Positions 32,130 to 32,986 of a stretch of 32,986 bases of DNA are shown here, piece after piece. The stretch comes from an uncultured bacterium (GTDB taxonomy: Bacteria > Chloroflexota > Anaerolineae > J036 > Brachytrichaceae), in NCBI GenBank assembly GCA_903873965.1, contig CAIQQO010000480.1, positions 1 to 32,986 on the forward strand. The letters run 5' to 3'. How positions within the stretch are numbered: position 1 is the stretch's first letter; every line of letters starts with the position of its first letter. The translations under genes and the position numbers were made by a program. Below the pieces are notes generated by a model, which was not told where the DNA came from, did not search any database, and was given only the letters and a program-made list of their open reading frames with translations.

Positions 32130-32778
32130 CTTCAAGACCGACCCACCCCTGGCGCACAGCGAAGGATACTGCCTGCATGCGGTCGCCGACACCGATTTTG
32201 CCGAAAATATTACGCAAGTGCGACTGCACTGTATTGCTCGATATACCCAGGATCTCCCCGACTTCCTTGTTGCTCTTTCCGCGGGCCACCTGGCGCAGGA
32301 CGCCCATTTCACGTTCCGTCAATCCCTCTGACATGTCGACAGTTCGGTAGATCTGAACCTGTGAATAGCGCGAGCGCACTCTCCAGAGGATCAGCGGGTC
32401 CAGCACGACTTCGCCCCGGAAAACGGCGCGAATGCCATCGGCCAGATCAGCACCGCTGGTCGTCTTCAAGAGATAGCCATTAGCGCCGGAATCCAACAAG
32501 GGAAAGATGTAGCGATCGTCATCGTAAGCCGACAGGATCAGAATACGCATGACGGGGTGATTGGCGCGTATAGCGCGTGTTGCTTCCAGACCACTCATAC
32601 CGGGCATGTGTACATCCATGACAACCACGTCCGGTTTCAGTTCATCACATAAGCGCACGGCATCCTCGCCCCTTGAGGACTCTGCGATGATGGTCAGATC
32701 ACCGTATTGCTCAAGGAGTTGCCGCGTGCCTTCGCGGACAATTTTATGATCGTCGACAAGTAGAACTCGTATTGTCAC
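32116..32778 (-). CDS. NarL/LuxR-family response regulator
   Basis: A 220-residue two-component regulator. The receiver domain (about 3-120) has acidic D9-D10, phospho-acceptor D55 (VVVMDVHMPG), the S/T position in ILSAYDD and K104 (YLLKTTSGAD). The LuxR-type HTH near the C-terminus reads LTEREMGVLRQVARGKSNKE and ISSNTVQSHLRNIFGKIGV. It is the natural partner of the overlapping kinase gene. Start: GTG at 32778 is preferred, since GGGAGG lies seven bases upstream; ATG 32793 and 32820 are in frame but lie on or before that RBS. Its promoter region runs straight into the mobile-element end near 32838. Confidence 0.93.
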   Translation of the reverse strand: MTIRVLLVDDHKIVREGTRQLLEQYGDLTIIAESSRGEDAVRLCDELKPDVVVMDVHMPGMSGLEATRAIRANHPVMRILILSAYDDDRYIFPLLDSGANGYLLKTTSGADLADGIRAVFRGEVVLDPLILWRVRSRYSQVQIYRTVDMSEGLTEREMGVLRQVARGKSNKEVGEILGISSNTVQSHLRNIFGKIGVGDRMQAVSFAVRQGWVGLEDEEQ

Positions 32779-32837
32779 GACTAAACCTCCCATTACATTG
32801 TAACAACAAAGATAAGCCATGACGGAGTACCGAGGTG

Positions 32838-32986
32838 CGTCACTAAAAATGTTACTGAACGGGATACGTCACATAATATAAGAATGTTACCCAAAAAGAG
32901 GGAAGCAGATACGTGAACCAAGCAAAACCAAATCAGGAATATCTCGAAAAGCTCCGCAAACGTTACGCAAAAGCGAGTAAAAAAGA
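32838..32986 (+). mobile_element. Left end of a probable insertion sequence (cut by the window edge)
   Basis: Between 32838 and 32890 a pattern repeats: CGTCAC (32838-32843, 32867-32872) followed by ATGTTAC (32849-32855, 32884-32890), then an A/G-rich stretch. Repeated short motifs of this kind before a transposase gene are typical transposase-binding ends. A transposase-like gene start follows at 32913. The exact end and any target duplication cannot be set, because the other end lies outside. Confidence 0.5.
32913..32986 (+). CDS. Transposase/integrase-like gene, first 24 codons (partial)
   Basis: Starting at GTG 32913 the frame is open to the window end and reads MNQAKPNQEYLEKLRKRY then AKASKK. 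A lysine/arginine-rich start with E-Y-L-E-x-L-x-x-R-Y-x-x-A-S-K-x-E is what I recall from the first helix of DDE transposases of the integrase-catalytic type, in which an HTH domain (often containing T-G-Y-x-R-K) follows. Nothing of the catalytic core is in the window. GAGGGA lies upstream but at long distance (about 10 bases). Confidence 0.55.
   Translation, partial: MNQAKPNQEYLEKLRKRYAKASKK

Overview
The window looks like chromosomal DNA from a Chloroflexota bacterium, probably of the Anaerolineae/Caldilineae type. This is inference. It rests on moderately high GC with many short operons, a large XRE-HTH/NB-ARC/TPR ATPase of a kind common in that phylum, a lipoprotein linker built of Thr-Glu-Ala-Pro-Lys repeats, a T-box in front of a very short alanyl-tRNA synthetase, and an EGY-like M50 protease. 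No rRNA or other species-level marker is present.

Left part (1-2100) is accessory in character. The tail of a PLP-dependent acyltransferase/aminotransferase gene is followed by an AT-richer stretch. That stretch holds a frameshifted RHS/YD-repeat remnant, a candidate Imm1-like immunity gene and a complete Mrr-type restriction endonuclease gene. Positions 2106-7185 hold the HTH-ATPase regulator, a DUF2461 gene, and divergently from it a secreted SIMPL-domain gene followed by a PspA/IM30-like gene.

Positions 7205-11535 run on the minus strand: a T-box riboswitch with an alanine (GCC) specifier controls alaS, with a VOC-family gene behind it. An enolase-superfamily enzyme and a YccF-like membrane protein come next. 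At 11697 a tRNA-Gly(CCC) precedes a large glutamate synthase gene (gltB) whose -10 box is so close to the ATG that the mRNA is probably leaderless. A tandem pair of palindromic elements separates gltB from a SpoU/TrmH rRNA methyltransferase gene and a short-chain dehydrogenase, closed by a strong terminator.

Positions 18321-22179 are a minus-strand cluster of a large multi-pass membrane protein, a tRNA-dihydrouridine synthase and a site-2 protease. A second SDR gene (plus) converges on a peptide/oligopeptide-type ABC importer operon (lipoprotein, two permeases, no ATPase genes here). Two strong hairpins lie between the binding-protein gene and the permeases. Upstream of the operon is a promoter and, a little further, a 16-bp palindrome closely resembling the ParB-binding site parS.

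The right part has Fe-type superoxide dismutase, an orphan corrinoid (B12-binding) protein with its own terminator, a zinc-ribbon protein of unknown function, a haem-binding-domain protein with one CXXCH, and a NarL-type two-component system with overlapping genes. The edge cuts into the start of a probable transposase gene with repeated motifs in front of it.

I did not find a clearly new multi-gene system. The best leads are the toxin/immunity remnant beside Mrr, the T-box/minimal AlaRS pair, the parS-like site, the leaderless gltB, and several unexplained hairpin repeats.
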